A stretch of DNA of 64,000 nucleotides, taken from the NCBI GenBank assembly GCA_902524345.1, contig CABZCX010000001.1:67001-131000 (forward strand), in the 5' to 3' direction. This DNA comes from an uncultured Pelagibacteraceae bacterium (GTDB taxonomy: Bacteria > Pseudomonadota > Alphaproteobacteria > Pelagibacterales > Pelagibacteraceae). A program made the position numbers and the translations under genes. The notes below the pieces were generated by a model. That model worked only from the letters and a program-made list of their open reading frames with translations, was not told the DNA's origin and did no database searches. Position 1 is the first letter of the stretch; each line of letters starts with the position of its first letter. Of this stretch, positions 23,937-34,681 are shown in pieces.

Positions 23937-25850
23937 TTAAGATACTTTGTTTAGTGCAGAAAAAGTTTTTAAAAATAAGTCTAATTTCATATTTTCTTGT
24001 TTGTTAGAGTCCAATCTTCTAATGGTTACACTCTTACTGTCAACTTCTTTTTTACCACAAATCAATAGAATTGGTATTTTTGCTAAAGAATGTTCTCTAA
24101 TTTTATAATTTAGATTATGTTTTTTTAAGTCAACAGTCGAACTTATGCCTGCATCTTTTATTATTTTGTTCACTTCTTTTGCATAGTTCTCAAAGTCTTC
24201 AGAGATAGGTATTACCACGGTTTGTAAAGGAGAGATCCAAAATGGGAATTTACCAGCATAATTTTCAATTAATATTCCAATAAATCTCTCAAGTGAACCA
24301 AACATTGCTCTATGAAGCATAACTGGTACTTTTTTTGTTCCATCCTTATCCACATAGGAAGCATTTAATCTGCCAGGTAAATTTAAATCAACTTGTACTG
24401 TCCCACATTGCCAATCTCTACCGATTGCGTCTCTTAAAACAAATTCAATTTTAGGTCCATAGAAAGCGCCTTCCCCTTTATTGATACTATATTCAAGTTT
24501 GGTGGCTTTTACTGCTTCCAATAAAGAAGCCTCTGCTTTATCCCAAACATTATCTTCGCCAACTCTTATTTTGGGTCTGTCTGCATATTTCAAAATAACG
24601 TTTTTAAATCCTAAATCTTTATAAATATCTAAAATTAAATTTGTTACGTTTAAACACTCGCTTGTAATTTGATCCTCTGAGCAGAAAATATGTGCATCAT
24701 CTTGAGTGAAAGCTCTCACTCTTAAAAGGCCATGTAGTGCACCTGAAGGTTCATATCTATGAACTTTTCCAAATTCTGTAATTCTTAGTGGTAAATCTCT
24801 GTAACTTTTGAGACCTTGATTAAAAACTTGAATATGGCCTGGACAATTCATGGGTTTTATAGCGAAAACTTTTTCATCAGGTGTTTGAGATGTGTACATA
24901 TTTTCTCCATATTTTTCCCAGTGACCAGATTTTTCCCAAAGTAATCTGTCCAATACCTCTGGTGTATTTACTTCTTTGTATCCTGCTTTATCTTGTTTAG
25001 CTCTTAAATAACTAATAAGTTTTTGAAAAAGTGCCCAACCCTTTTCATGCCAAAAAACAGAGCCAGGACTTTCCTCTCTAAAATGAAATAAATCCATTTC
25101 TTTACCTAATTTTCTATGATCTCTTTTCTCAGCTTCTTCAATTCTTCTTAAATAATCATCTAAGTCTTTCTTGGTTGCCCATCCAGTTCCATAAATTCTT
25201 TGAAGCATTTCATTTTTAGAGTCACCACGCCAATATGCCCCTGATACTTTAGTAAGTTTAAAAGCTTTACCAATTTTGCCAGAAGATAACAAATGTGGTC
25301 CTCTACATAAATCATGCCAGGTATCACCGTGATGGTAAATTGAAAGTTCCTCATTTTCTGGAATACTTTCAATGATTTCTGCCTTATATTTTTCGCCAAT
25401 CTTTTTAAAATGTTTAATTGCTTTTTCTCTATCCCAAACTTCTCTTCTTGTTTTTACGTCTTTGTCTATTATTTCTGACATTCTTTTTTCAATTTTTATA
25501 AGATCTTCATCAGTAAATGGATCCTTTCTTGCAAAATCATAATAAAATCCATTCTCTATCACTGGTCCAATGGTAACTTGGGTTCCAGGATATAATTCTT
25601 GAACAGCCATAGCCATAATGTGAGCAGTATCGTGTCTGATAACTTCTAATCCCTCTGGATCTTTTGCGGTAAAAATTTTTACTAGAGAATCTTCTTTAAT
25701 CAAAAAGTATAAATCTTTAAGCTCACCATTTACACTCATTATCAGCGCTTCTTTATAAAGCGATTTACTTATTTTTTCTGCAATTTCTAAACCCGAGACC
25801 TCTTTTGGAAACTTAAGATTATTTCCATCTGGTAATTTTATTGTAAGCAT
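23937..25850 (-). CDS. thrS: threonine--tRNA ligase
   Basis: RHDTAHIMAMAVQELYPG, KPMNCPGHIQVF, LPLRITEFGKVHRYEPSGALHGLLRVRAFTQDDAHIF. Confidence 0.97.
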   Translation of the reverse strand: MLTIKLPDGNNLKFPKEVSGLEIAEKISKSLYKEALIMSVNGELKDLYFLIKEDSLVKIFTAKDPEGLEVIRHDTAHIMAMAVQELYPGTQVTIGPVIENGFYYDFARKDPFTDEDLIKIEKRMSEIIDKDVKTRREVWDREKAIKHFKKIGEKYKAEIIESIPENEELSIYHHGDTWHDLCRGPHLLSSGKIGKAFKLTKVSGAYWRGDSKNEMLQRIYGTGWATKKDLDDYLRRIEEAEKRDHRKLGKEMDLFHFREESPGSVFWHEKGWALFQKLISYLRAKQDKAGYKEVNTPEVLDRLLWEKSGHWEKYGENMYTSQTPDEKVFAIKPMNCPGHIQVFNQGLKSYRDLPLRITEFGKVHRYEPSGALHGLLRVRAFTQDDAHIFCSEDQITSECLNVTNLILDIYKDLGFKNVILKYADRPKIRVGEDNVWDKAEASLLEAVKATKLEYSINKGEGAFYGPKIEFVLRDAIGRDWQCGTVQVDLNLPGRLNASYVDKDGTKKVPVMLHRAMFGSLERFIGILIENYAGKFPFWISPLQTVVIPISEDFENYAKEVNKIIKDAGISSTVDLKKHNLNYKIREHSLAKIPILLICGKKEVDSKSVTIRRLDSNKQENMKLDLFLKTFSALNKVS

Positions 25851-27005
25851 TTAATTAACTAATCTTTTATATTCTGAATAAGTAGAAAAGCACATTTTTT
25901 CAACATTAAATTTTTTTACAATGTTTTTTCTACCTTCAATACCCATAGTTTTCAATAAGCTTTCGTTCATAGTTAAAGCCTGCATTATTTTTTTACTTAA
26001 AGATTTTGGATCTCCAGACTCAAATAATAATCCTGTTTTTTCATTAATCACAGTTTCATTTGATCCACCAATATTACTAGCAATTATCAGTTTTTCCATT
26101 GATTGGGCTTCTACCGCAACTCGTCCAAATGCTTCTGGTTCAATTGATGCTGAAACAATTATATCTGAAACTTTATAAGCTAAAGCCATATTTTTACATG
26201 AGTCAATAAATTTTATTTGATTAGAAATTTTGTATCGTTCACAAAGATCATGCAACTTTTTTTTATATACATCTCGTCCTTGATCATTACCTAGCACTAC
26301 CGCATAAAATGCTTCATAACCTAATTCCATGTTAACCAAATTTATCGCTTCAATAAATAGTTCCTGACCTTTCCAGGATGTTAATCTACCTGGTAACAAA
26401 ATAATCTTTTTATTTTCCAATATACCCCACTCGCTAAGTAATTTTTTTTCATCCTTTTCTAACAATGTGCTGGAGTCAAAATAATCAACATTTATGCCTC
26501 TAAATATTACGAGTAATTTTTTTTTTAAATTAATGAAATTTGAATAGTTTTCTTTAATGTGAGAAAAAATAAAGTTAGATCCAGCTATAATAAGATCTGA
26601 TCTAACCATTACCGAATTATAAAATTTTTTAATTTTACCATTGAAATTATATGTACCATGAAAAGTTGTTACGAACTTTCTTCTTGTAAATTTAGTTGCA
26701 ATTAAACAAGACCAAGCTGGTGCTCTACTTCGAGCGTGAACTATGGATATATTGTAAAATAAAATGATAAAAACTAAAATTATCGAGTTTAATAAAATTA
26801 ATAAAGGATTTTTGCTATGAACAGGTAATCTAATTAATTTAACTTTTTTCCTATCTATAAATTTTGTTAACTCACCACCACTCGTAACTATAAAAGATTT
26901 ACAGTCATTTTCTGGAAGATAATGAGCAATATCATAACAACCTGTTTCAGCTCCCCCGTAGCCTAGTTTGGGGATAACTTGCAAAACTTTTAAATTAAAT
27001 GACAT
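25851..27005 (-). CDS. glycosyltransferase family 4
   Basis: GYGGAETGCYDIA, LLPGRLTSWKGQELFIEA, EPEAFGRVAVEAQSMEKLIIASNIGGSNE. Confidence 0.9.
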   Translation of the reverse strand: MSFNLKVLQVIPKLGYGGAETGCYDIAHYLPENDCKSFIVTSGGELTKFIDRKKVKLIRLPVHSKNPLLILLNSIILVFIILFYNISIVHARSRAPAWSCLIATKFTRRKFVTTFHGTYNFNGKIKKFYNSVMVRSDLIIAGSNFIFSHIKENYSNFINLKKKLLVIFRGINVDYFDSSTLLEKDEKKLLSEWGILENKKIILLPGRLTSWKGQELFIEAINLVNMELGYEAFYAVVLGNDQGRDVYKKKLHDLCERYKISNQIKFIDSCKNMALAYKVSDIIVSASIEPEAFGRVAVEAQSMEKLIIASNIGGSNETVINEKTGLLFESGDPKSLSKKIMQALTMNESLLKTMGIEGRKNIVKKFNVEKMCFSTYSEYKRLVN

Positions 27006-27047
27006 AGGAATTAATTATATAATAATCGAAATAACTAATAAACTTTT

Positions 27048-27794
27048 ATGACTAAGTTTAAATACTTAAAACTAACAAAAACTAAAAGAATAAGATATTT
27101 GACGAATTTTAAGAAAAAAAACACTTATCTTGTTTTTCTTCATGGTTTTAAATCAGACCTAGAGGGTCAAAAACCCAAAATTTTTTTAAGATTTGCAAAA
27201 AAAAATAATTTAGGTTTTTTAGGTTTAGAATATTCCGGCCATGGAAAATCATCAGGGAAATTTATTGATGGAAATATAACCAAATGGACAAATGAAACTT
27301 CAAAATTAATTAAAAAAATTGTCAAAAAAAATAACATAATATTAATTGGGTCAAGCATGGGTTCTTGGATTTCATTAAATCAATTTAAATATTTTAAAGA
27401 TCAAATCGTAGGTTTTTTAGGAATTGGATCTGCACCCGAATTTCTAGAACACTTAATGTGGAAGAAATTTACAAAAAAGATTAAATCGGAAATCATTAAA
27501 AATGGTATATATCTTCTTAAATATGGTGACTATACTTATCCAATTACTCACCAATTAATAAAAGATGGAAAACAGAACAAAGTTTTAAACAAAAAAATAA
27601 ATCAAAATGTAAATGTAACTATGGTTCATGGGAGTAAGGATGAGTCTGTTCCTATAATTTACTCAAAAAAAATTTTGAAAATGTTTAAATCCAAAAAAAA
27701 GAAATTAGTAATTGTAAAAAACGGTGACCATAGTTTGTCTTCACCCAAATGGCTTAAAATATTGAAAAGAGAGTTAAGATTAATAATTAGCTAA
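27048..27794 (+). CDS. alpha/beta hydrolase
   Basis: VFLHGFKSDLEGQK, nucleophile elbow LIGSSMGSWISL, C-terminal NGDHSLSS. Confidence 0.85.
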   Translation: MTKFKYLKLTKTKRIRYLTNFKKKNTYLVFLHGFKSDLEGQKPKIFLRFAKKNNLGFLGLEYSGHGKSSGKFIDGNITKWTNETSKLIKKIVKKNNIILIGSSMGSWISLNQFKYFKDQIVGFLGIGSAPEFLEHLMWKKFTKKIKSEIIKNGIYLLKYGDYTYPITHQLIKDGKQNKVLNKKINQNVNVTMVHGSKDESVPIIYSKKILKMFKSKKKKLVIVKNGDHSLSSPKWLKILKRELRLIIS

Positions 27795-30700
27795 CTTTTT
27801 GTATTTTTGTTTTTGTAGAAATTGGATTTTTAAGCTTATCTATCATCTCTTTTGGACAGACCTGTACAAAATTCTTTAACTCATTCTCAAAATCATCAAT
27901 TATTTTTTTAGACAAATTGGATCCAGTTTCATTACAATGTTCGAGCACTAGTTCTTTTAAAATTTTTGACCAATATTCAGTCTCTACATTTTGCCATACA
28001 ACTGAGTCAGGGTTTACTTTTTTTTCAAATTCTTTTGATTTATCGTAAATAAAAGCCATACCCCCTGTCATGCCAGCCGCAAAATTATCTCCAACATCCC
28101 CAAGAATTACTGCCGTTCCACCTGTCATATATTCACAACCATTTGAGTCACAACCTTCGATGACAGTTATTGCGCCAGAATTTCTTACTGCAAATCTATC
28201 CCCAGCTTGACCGGCTGCAAAAAGTTTACCTGACGTTGCGCCATAAAGAACTGTATTCCCAATAATAGTATTCTCATTTGAAATCAAATTACTTTCATCA
28301 GGAAGTTTTATTGAAATGGTGGCACCCGATAAACCTTTCCCAACGTAATCATTTGCATCACCTTTTAAATTGAGTTTAAGTCCTTTTGATGTAAATGCCC
28401 CAAAAGATTGTCCAGCTGAACCTTTAAAATCAAGAGTTAAAAAATTTTCTTCTAATTTTTCATAGCCATATTTTTTGTACAAGTGATGTGAAATTCTAGT
28501 ACCCACTGCTCTATTAGTATTTTTAATTAAAAACTCATTATTTATTTTCTCAGAGTTATCTAAAGCCTTTTCTATTTGAGGCCAAATCTCTTGATCCAGC
28601 GTATCTGGAACTTTATTAATTTCTGATATCTCACAGTACCTCTTATTATTACCAGGGTCTGCTTGTACAAATAGTGGATTAAGATCTAAATCATCTAGAT
28701 TAGGTGATGCTTTGCTTACCTGCATCAATAAATCTGTTCTACCGATAACTTCATTTAAAGATTTAAAACCAAGAGAAGCTAAAATTTCTCTTACCTCTGT
28801 AGCGATAAACGTAAATAAATTTACAACTTTATCAGGAGTTCCAGTAAATTTTTCTCTTAGTTTTTCATCTTGTGTACATACTCCTACAGGACAAGTATTG
28901 GAATGACATTGCCTTACCATAATGCAACCCATTGCTACTAAAGCTGTAGTTGCTACACCATATTCCTCAGCACCCATCATGGCTGCAATAACCACATCTC
29001 TTCCAGTTTTAATACCTCCATCAGTTCTTAAAGTAACTTTGTGTCTTAGATTGTTTAATGTTAAAACTTGATTTGCCTCTGTAAGTCCCATCTCCCAAGG
29101 AATACCTACATATTTTACACTTGTTTGTGGTGTAGCTCCAGTTCCTCCATTATGTCCCGAAATTAAAATTATATCAGCTTTTGCTTTTGCCACACCAGCT
29201 GCAATAGTACCTACGCCTGATGACGCAACTAATTTCACTCCAATTCTTGCCCTAGGGTTGATTTGTTTTAAATCATAAATTAGCTGAGCTAAGTCCTCAA
29301 TTGAATAAATATCATGATGTGGAGGTGGGGAAATTAATGTAACGCCTGGTGTTGAATGTCTTAGCTTAGCAATTTCATCTGTTACTTTAAATCCTGGTAA
29401 TTGGCCACCTTCACCAGGTTTTGCACCTTGAGCAATTTTGATCTCAATTTCATTACAATTGTTCAAGTAATTAACTGTTACACCAAATCTAGCAGATGCA
29501 ATTTGCTTTACCCTCGAATTCGCACTATCACCAGAGTCCATGACTTTGAATCTATTTGCATCTTCACCACCTTCTCCGCTACAGGATGCACCTTTAATCC
29601 TATTCATCCCAATAGCCAAAGTTTCATGTGCCTCCTTAGATAATGCTCCATGAGACATACTTCCACTACCAAATCTCTTTAATATTTTTTCTATCGGTTC
29701 AACCTCAGAAATTTGAATAGATGGACCTAATTTTTTTTTTCTAAAATCAATCAAATCCCTTAAATTAATGGGTGGCAAGTTATATATTCCCTCAGCATAT
29801 TTTTTATATGCTGAATAAGAATTTGACCCCACTGCACTCTGTAATAAGTGGATTAATCTACCTTGATATTGGTGTATTTCTCCATTCTTTCTGTATCTAT
29901 AGATACCACCAATAGGCAAAACCGTATCAGTACTCTCAAATGCTTCTTTATGTATCGCACGTATTTTTTTTTCAATTCCTGACAATCCAATACCAGAAAT
30001 TTTTGAGGTAACTCCTGGAAAATAATCATCAACTATTGATCTGCTTAGACCGACAGTCTCAAAATTACATCCACCCCTATAAGAACTTAAAACAGAGATA
30101 CCCATTTTTGACATGATTTTTAACAATCCTGCATTCACTGATTTGATATACCTTTCGACACATTCATCAAAACTATACTGACCAAATAACTTTTTCTCAT
30201 GTCTTTGGTATAAACTGTCAAAAGCTATATATGGATTAACTGTAGTTGCTCCAACTCCTATCAATGTTGCAAAAGAGTGGGTATCTAACGCCTCACCAGA
30301 TTGAACATTGATTGAAACATATCCTCTCAATTTTTTATCAATTAAAAAAGTATTAATCGCTCCAACGCATAACAGCATTGGCATAGGCATTCTCTTATCT
30401 GAAATATCTTTGTCACTTAAAACTAATTGAGTCACACCCTGTCTAACAGCAATTTCTGACTCTTTTTGGATCCTTTTAATAGAGTCAAATAAATTTTCCT
30501 CATTCGAAAAAGTACAATCTATAGAAACTGAGTTTTTGCCAAAAAAATTAATAAATTTATTAAATTGTGAATTCGATAATATCGGGCTATTCAAAACATA
30601 AATATTTTCTTTCGTTAAGGTATCAAAATCTAAAATATTCCCAAGATTACCAAATCTAGTTTTCAAACTCATAACTTTATTTTCTCTTAGAGAGTCAATC

Positions 30701-32292
30701 GGTGGGTTAGTCACTTGGCTAAAGTTTTGTCTAAAAAAATGATAAAGTGGTCTGTATTTATCTGACAAAACTGCTAAAGGTGTATCATCACCCATAGAGC
30801 CCGTTGCCTCTTTAGCATCTTCTGCCATTGGATGTAAAATTAACTCTAAGTCTTCTAAGCTTATTCCAAAAGTATGTTGTCGTCTCCTTAGATCTTCGCC
30901 ATCAAAATTATGTTTCTCATTAGAAATGAATAATTTTTCATCTAAATCTATTATCTGAGAATTAAAATGTTTATATTCTTTTGCTAAGTAGTCTTTAATT
31001 TGGTTATTCGTAAATAATTTACCTTTTTCAATTCTAACCCCAATTATCTCACCAGGGCCTAGTCTACCTTTTGATAAAATTCTTTTTTCATTTAACTCAA
31101 TCATTCCAGTTTCAGATCCAGCAAAGAGAAACTTATCTTTTGTTATTGCGTATCTTAAAGGTCTTAAACCATTACGGTCATTTGCTGCAATAACCCACTC
31201 ATTATCTGTTGCAGCAATTGCAGCAGGACCATCCCAAGGTTCCATAGTGCTATTTAAAAAATTAAACAGTTGTTGATGGTTTTTTGGTAGAGTTTTATTT
31301 CTTTTTGACCAAGCGTCAGGGATCATCATCAATTTTGCTAAAGGAGCGGGTTGACCTGATTTATTTAATAACTCAAAAACATTGTCTAGGGCCGCGGAGT
31401 CTGAAACTCCTTTTTGTATAACTGGCTTTAAATTTTCAATATTTTCAAAAAAAGGACTACTCATCTCTTGTTCATGAACTCTCATCCAGTTTTTGTTTCC
31501 TTTATAAGTATTAATTTCACCATTATGGGCGACTGCTCTAAACGGTTGAGCCAAACTCCAGCTCGGAGCGGTGTTGGTTGAAAATCTTTGATGAAAAATT
31601 GCAAATCTTGAAATAAATCTCTCGTCTTTTAAATCCAAGAAAAAATCTGAAATAGCCTCAGCTAAAAACATGCCTTTATAGATAATTGATTTAGCGCTTA
31701 TTGAGCAAATATAAAAATTATTTAATGATAGATTGAAAGCTTTATTCTCAATTTTTTTTCTTGTTTCATAAATTTTTCTCTCAAGATCTTTATCAAGTAA
31801 ATTTTTATTATTTGCTTTGAAAAGTACTTGAATTATCTCTGGCATAGTTTGAAGAGCCTTTTCTCCTAAAACTTTTGGATTAACGGGCACCTGTCGCCAA
31901 CCATAAATACTAAAATCATTTTTGGTTAACTCACTTTCTACAATCGTTTTACAGCTTTCCTGTGAAGTATAATCATTTCTTGGTAAAAAAATCATCCCAA
32001 CACAAATATCAGACCCATCATGAGTGTGACCTGTAACTTCTATTTTTTCGACAAAAAAATCTTTAGGTATTTCTAAATGTATTCCTGCCCCATCACCCGT
32101 TTTTCCATCAGCATCAACGGCTCCTCGATGCCAAACTGCTTTTAAAGCTTCAATTCCATATTCTACAACTTCTCTTGATTTTTTTCCCTCTGTCGATGCA
32201 ATTAAACCTACTCCACATGCATCATGTTCCATTTCTTTAGAGTAAACATTATTTTTAGTAAGTAATTTTAAATTTTTTTTATAAGTGTTCAT
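27787..32292 (-). CDS. gltB: glutamate synthase large subunit
   Basis: HDACGVGLIAS N-terminal Cys amidotransferase, GGKSNTGEGGE-like GEGGEDANRF, CHSNTCPVGVCTQ. Confidence 0.97.
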   Translation of the reverse strand: MNTYKKNLKLLTKNNVYSKEMEHDACGVGLIASTEGKKSREVVEYGIEALKAVWHRGAVDADGKTGDGAGIHLEIPKDFFVEKIEVTGHTHDGSDICVGMIFLPRNDYTSQESCKTIVESELTKNDFSIYGWRQVPVNPKVLGEKALQTMPEIIQVLFKANNKNLLDKDLERKIYETRKKIENKAFNLSLNNFYICSISAKSIIYKGMFLAEAISDFFLDLKDERFISRFAIFHQRFSTNTAPSWSLAQPFRAVAHNGEINTYKGNKNWMRVHEQEMSSPFFENIENLKPVIQKGVSDSAALDNVFELLNKSGQPAPLAKLMMIPDAWSKRNKTLPKNHQQLFNFLNSTMEPWDGPAAIAATDNEWVIAANDRNGLRPLRYAITKDKFLFAGSETGMIELNEKRILSKGRLGPGEIIGVRIEKGKLFTNNQIKDYLAKEYKHFNSQIIDLDEKLFISNEKHNFDGEDLRRRQHTFGISLEDLELILHPMAEDAKEATGSMGDDTPLAVLSDKYRPLYHFFRQNFSQVTNPPIDSLRENKVMSLKTRFGNLGNILDFDTLTKENIYVLNSPILSNSQFNKFINFFGKNSVSIDCTFSNEENLFDSIKRIQKESEIAVRQGVTQLVLSDKDISDKRMPMPMLLCVGAINTFLIDKKLRGYVSINVQSGEALDTHSFATLIGVGATTVNPYIAFDSLYQRHEKKLFGQYSFDECVERYIKSVNAGLLKIMSKMGISVLSSYRGGCNFETVGLSRSIVDDYFPGVTSKISGIGLSGIEKKIRAIHKEAFESTDTVLPIGGIYRYRKNGEIHQYQGRLIHLLQSAVGSNSYSAYKKYAEGIYNLPPINLRDLIDFRKKKLGPSIQISEVEPIEKILKRFGSGSMSHGALSKEAHETLAIGMNRIKGASCSGEGGEDANRFKVMDSGDSANSRVKQIASARFGVTVNYLNNCNEIEIKIAQGAKPGEGGQLPGFKVTDEIAKLRHSTPGVTLISPPPHHDIYSIEDLAQLIYDLKQINPRARIGVKLVASSGVGTIAAGVAKAKADIILISGHNGGTGATPQTSVKYVGIPWEMGLTEANQVLTLNNLRHKVTLRTDGGIKTGRDVVIAAMMGAEEYGVATTALVAMGCIMVRQCHSNTCPVGVCTQDEKLREKFTGTPDKVVNLFTFIATEVREILASLGFKSLNEVIGRTDLLMQVSKASPNLDDLDLNPLFVQADPGNNKRYCEISEINKVPDTLDQEIWPQIEKALDNSEKINNEFLIKNTNRAVGTRISHHLYKKYGYEKLEENFLTLDFKGSAGQSFGAFTSKGLKLNLKGDANDYVGKGLSGATISIKLPDESNLISNENTIIGNTVLYGATSGKLFAAGQAGDRFAVRNSGAITVIEGCDSNGCEYMTGGTAVILGDVGDNFAAGMTGGMAFIYDKSKEFEKKVNPDSVVWQNVETEYWSKILKELVLEHCNETGSNLSKKIIDDFENELKNFVQVCPKEMIDKLKNPISTKTKIQKVS

Positions 32293-33731
32293 TATGCAAC
32301 TTTTGATTTTTTTAATTCTATATTTTCAAGATAAGACTTGATTGACGACGCAGCATCTCTTCCATCTTTTATTGCCCATACCACTAAAGATGCACCCCTT
32401 ATAATATCACCAGCAGCAAAAACACCTTTGATATTTGTTTCCATGGTATCAAAATCAGCTTTTATCGTTCCCCATTTTGTAACTTGTAATTCTTGTGCTT
32501 CAAATAATAATGGCAAGTTTTCTGGATCAAATCCTAAAGCTTTTATTACCATATCTGCTTTAATTTCAAATTCAGATCCTTGTTTAATTTCTGGTCTTCT
32601 TCTACCTGAGTCATCTGGATCTCCTAGTTGGATTTGATCTACAATTAATTTTTCGATTTTATTTTTTCCTTTAAATTCTTTTGGACTAGACAACCAAACA
32701 AATTCAACACCTTCTTCTTCTGCGTTAGCTACTTCTCTCGCAGATCCAGGCATATTATCTTTATCTCTTCTATATAAGCATTTAACCGAGTTAGCTTTTT
32801 GTCTTACTGAGGTTCGAACACAATCCATTGCTGTGTCCCCACCTCCAATAACTACAACATCTTTACCTTCAGCATTTAATATACCTTTATCAAATAAATC
32901 AACTTTGTCTCCTAATCCCTTTTTATTTGATGCTGTTAAAAACTCCATAGCAGGAAAAATATTATCTAAGTCATTCCCTGGTAAATTAATCTCTCTTGGT
33001 TTATAAACCCCGGTAGCAATTAAAATTGCATCATGTCTTTTTCTCAATTGCTCCAAAGTTGCATCCTTACCAACCTCAAAATTTTGTTCAAATTTAATCC
33101 CACCATCTTTCAACAATTTAGTTCTTCTCTCGACCACATGTTTTTCTAATTTAAAATTTGGTATACCATAAATTAACAGGCCACCTGCTCTGTCATATCT
33201 ATCATAAACAGTTATTTGATATCCATTTTTCCTAAGTTGTTCAGCGGCTGCAAGTCCAGCAGGTCCAGCACCAATTATTCCAACACTTTGATCTTTTTCA
33301 TGTTTAACTGAAATTGGTTTTACCCATCCATTCTCCCATGCACTATCTGTAATGTATTTTTCGACTGATCCAATTGTAACAGTGCCATGGCCTGACTGCT
33401 CAATAACACAGTTACCCTCACATAATCTGTCTTGTGGACATATTCTACCACAAACCTCGGGCATGTTGTTTGTGCTCTGAGATAATTCATAAGCTTCCTT
33501 CAATCTGCCTTCAGCAGTCAATTTGAGCCAGTCTGGAATATTGTTACTTAACGGACAATGGACTTGGCAAAAGGGAACACCACATTGAGAACATCTACTT
33601 GACTGCTCTTGTGCTTTTTGAGTTATAAATTCGTCATAGATTTCATTAAAATCATCTTTTCTATTATCTACTCCTCTTTTAGGTGGAGTTTGTTGACCTA
33701 TTTTAACGAATTTTAGCATTTTATCAGTCAT
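32292..33731 (-). CDS. gltD: glutamate synthase small subunit
   Basis: RCSQCGVPFCQVHCPLSNNIPDWL, GAGPAGLAAAEQLRK, GGGDTAMDCVRTSVRQKA. Confidence 0.97.
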   Translation of the reverse strand: MTDKMLKFVKIGQQTPPKRGVDNRKDDFNEIYDEFITQKAQEQSSRCSQCGVPFCQVHCPLSNNIPDWLKLTAEGRLKEAYELSQSTNNMPEVCGRICPQDRLCEGNCVIEQSGHGTVTIGSVEKYITDSAWENGWVKPISVKHEKDQSVGIIGAGPAGLAAAEQLRKNGYQITVYDRYDRAGGLLIYGIPNFKLEKHVVERRTKLLKDGGIKFEQNFEVGKDATLEQLRKRHDAILIATGVYKPREINLPGNDLDNIFPAMEFLTASNKKGLGDKVDLFDKGILNAEGKDVVVIGGGDTAMDCVRTSVRQKANSVKCLYRRDKDNMPGSAREVANAEEEGVEFVWLSSPKEFKGKNKIEKLIVDQIQLGDPDDSGRRRPEIKQGSEFEIKADMVIKALGFDPENLPLLFEAQELQVTKWGTIKADFDTMETNIKGVFAAGDIIRGASLVVWAIKDGRDAASSIKSYLENIELKKSKVA

Positions 33732-33786
33732 ATTTTTTAAAATTTATGGCAAGATATACATTGTTTTTATTAGTAAAAGAAATATA

Positions 33787-33807
33787 TAGGTCAATAATTT
33801 TGACCTA
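33787..33807. promoter_or_regulatory. perfect inverted repeat TAGGTCAA-TAATT-TTGACCTA upstream of gltD
   Basis: 8-bp arms, 5-bp spacer; on the minus strand it contains TTGACC followed at 19 bp by TAAAAA (17 bp to AATAAA), i.e. overlaps a -35-like box. Confidence 0.5.
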
Positions 33808-33913
33808 ATTATTACAATATCTAGCTTAAAACCTACTTAATCTGATTTTTGCATACCTAATATGATTAAATCGAATTGTTTAAAATGAATATTTTTTAAG
33901 TTACGACACTTAT

Positions 33914-34681
33914 ATGTTTCGAGATTTTATAGAAATTTTAATTCTTTCTTCAATTCAAGGAATTTCAGAATTTTTACCCATAAGCTCATCAGCTCATTTA
34001 ATATTGATATCAAACTTTTACGATTTAGAGACAAGTTCTTTATTGATTGATATAAGTTTACATTTAGGCTCATTAATTGCGGTAATTTTTTATTTTAGAA
34101 AAGAGTTATTTGATCTAAGAAATAATAATAAATTATTAAGTTTAATAATTATTGGTTCTTTGCCTTTAATACTATTCGGATATATTTTATATACCACTGA
34201 GTTTATTCATCTTTTAAGAAACACAAAAATAATTGCATCAACAACATTGTTTTTTGGATTCATACTTTTTTTTGCTGATCAAAGAAAAACTGATCGAAAT
34301 ATCTCTACCGATTTGAATATTAAGTCAATTTTATTAATTGGTTTATTTCAAATATTAGCATTAATACCAGGAGTTAGTAGGGCTGGAATAACAATTACTG
34401 CAGCAAGATTTTTAAATTTTAATAGAATTGACTCTAGTAAAATTTCTTTTTTATTATCTATACCTGCTTTAACAGGAGCAAGCTTCCTAGGTTTGAGGGA
34501 GGCTTTTGAACAATCAATAGAAATAAATTATTTATTATTGATTGCCACTTTCTTATCATTTATGTTTTCATTTTTTACAATTAAATATTTTCTTAAATTT
34601 ATAAATAAAATTTCCTTCAATATAATTGTAGTATATCGAATAATTCTTGGCTTAATTTTATTTTTAATAATATATGCTTAG
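33914..34681 (+). CDS. uppP: undecaprenyl-diphosphatase
   Basis: IQGISEFLPISSSAHL, IPGVSRAGITITAARFLN. Confidence 0.94.
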   Translation: MFRDFIEILILSSIQGISEFLPISSSAHLILISNFYDLETSSLLIDISLHLGSLIAVIFYFRKELFDLRNNNKLLSLIIIGSLPLILFGYILYTTEFIHLLRNTKIIASTTLFFGFILFFADQRKTDRNISTDLNIKSILLIGLFQILALIPGVSRAGITITAARFLNFNRIDSSKISFLLSIPALTGASFLGLREAFEQSIEINYLLLIATFLSFMFSFFTIKYFLKFINKISFNIIVVYRIILGLILFLIIYA

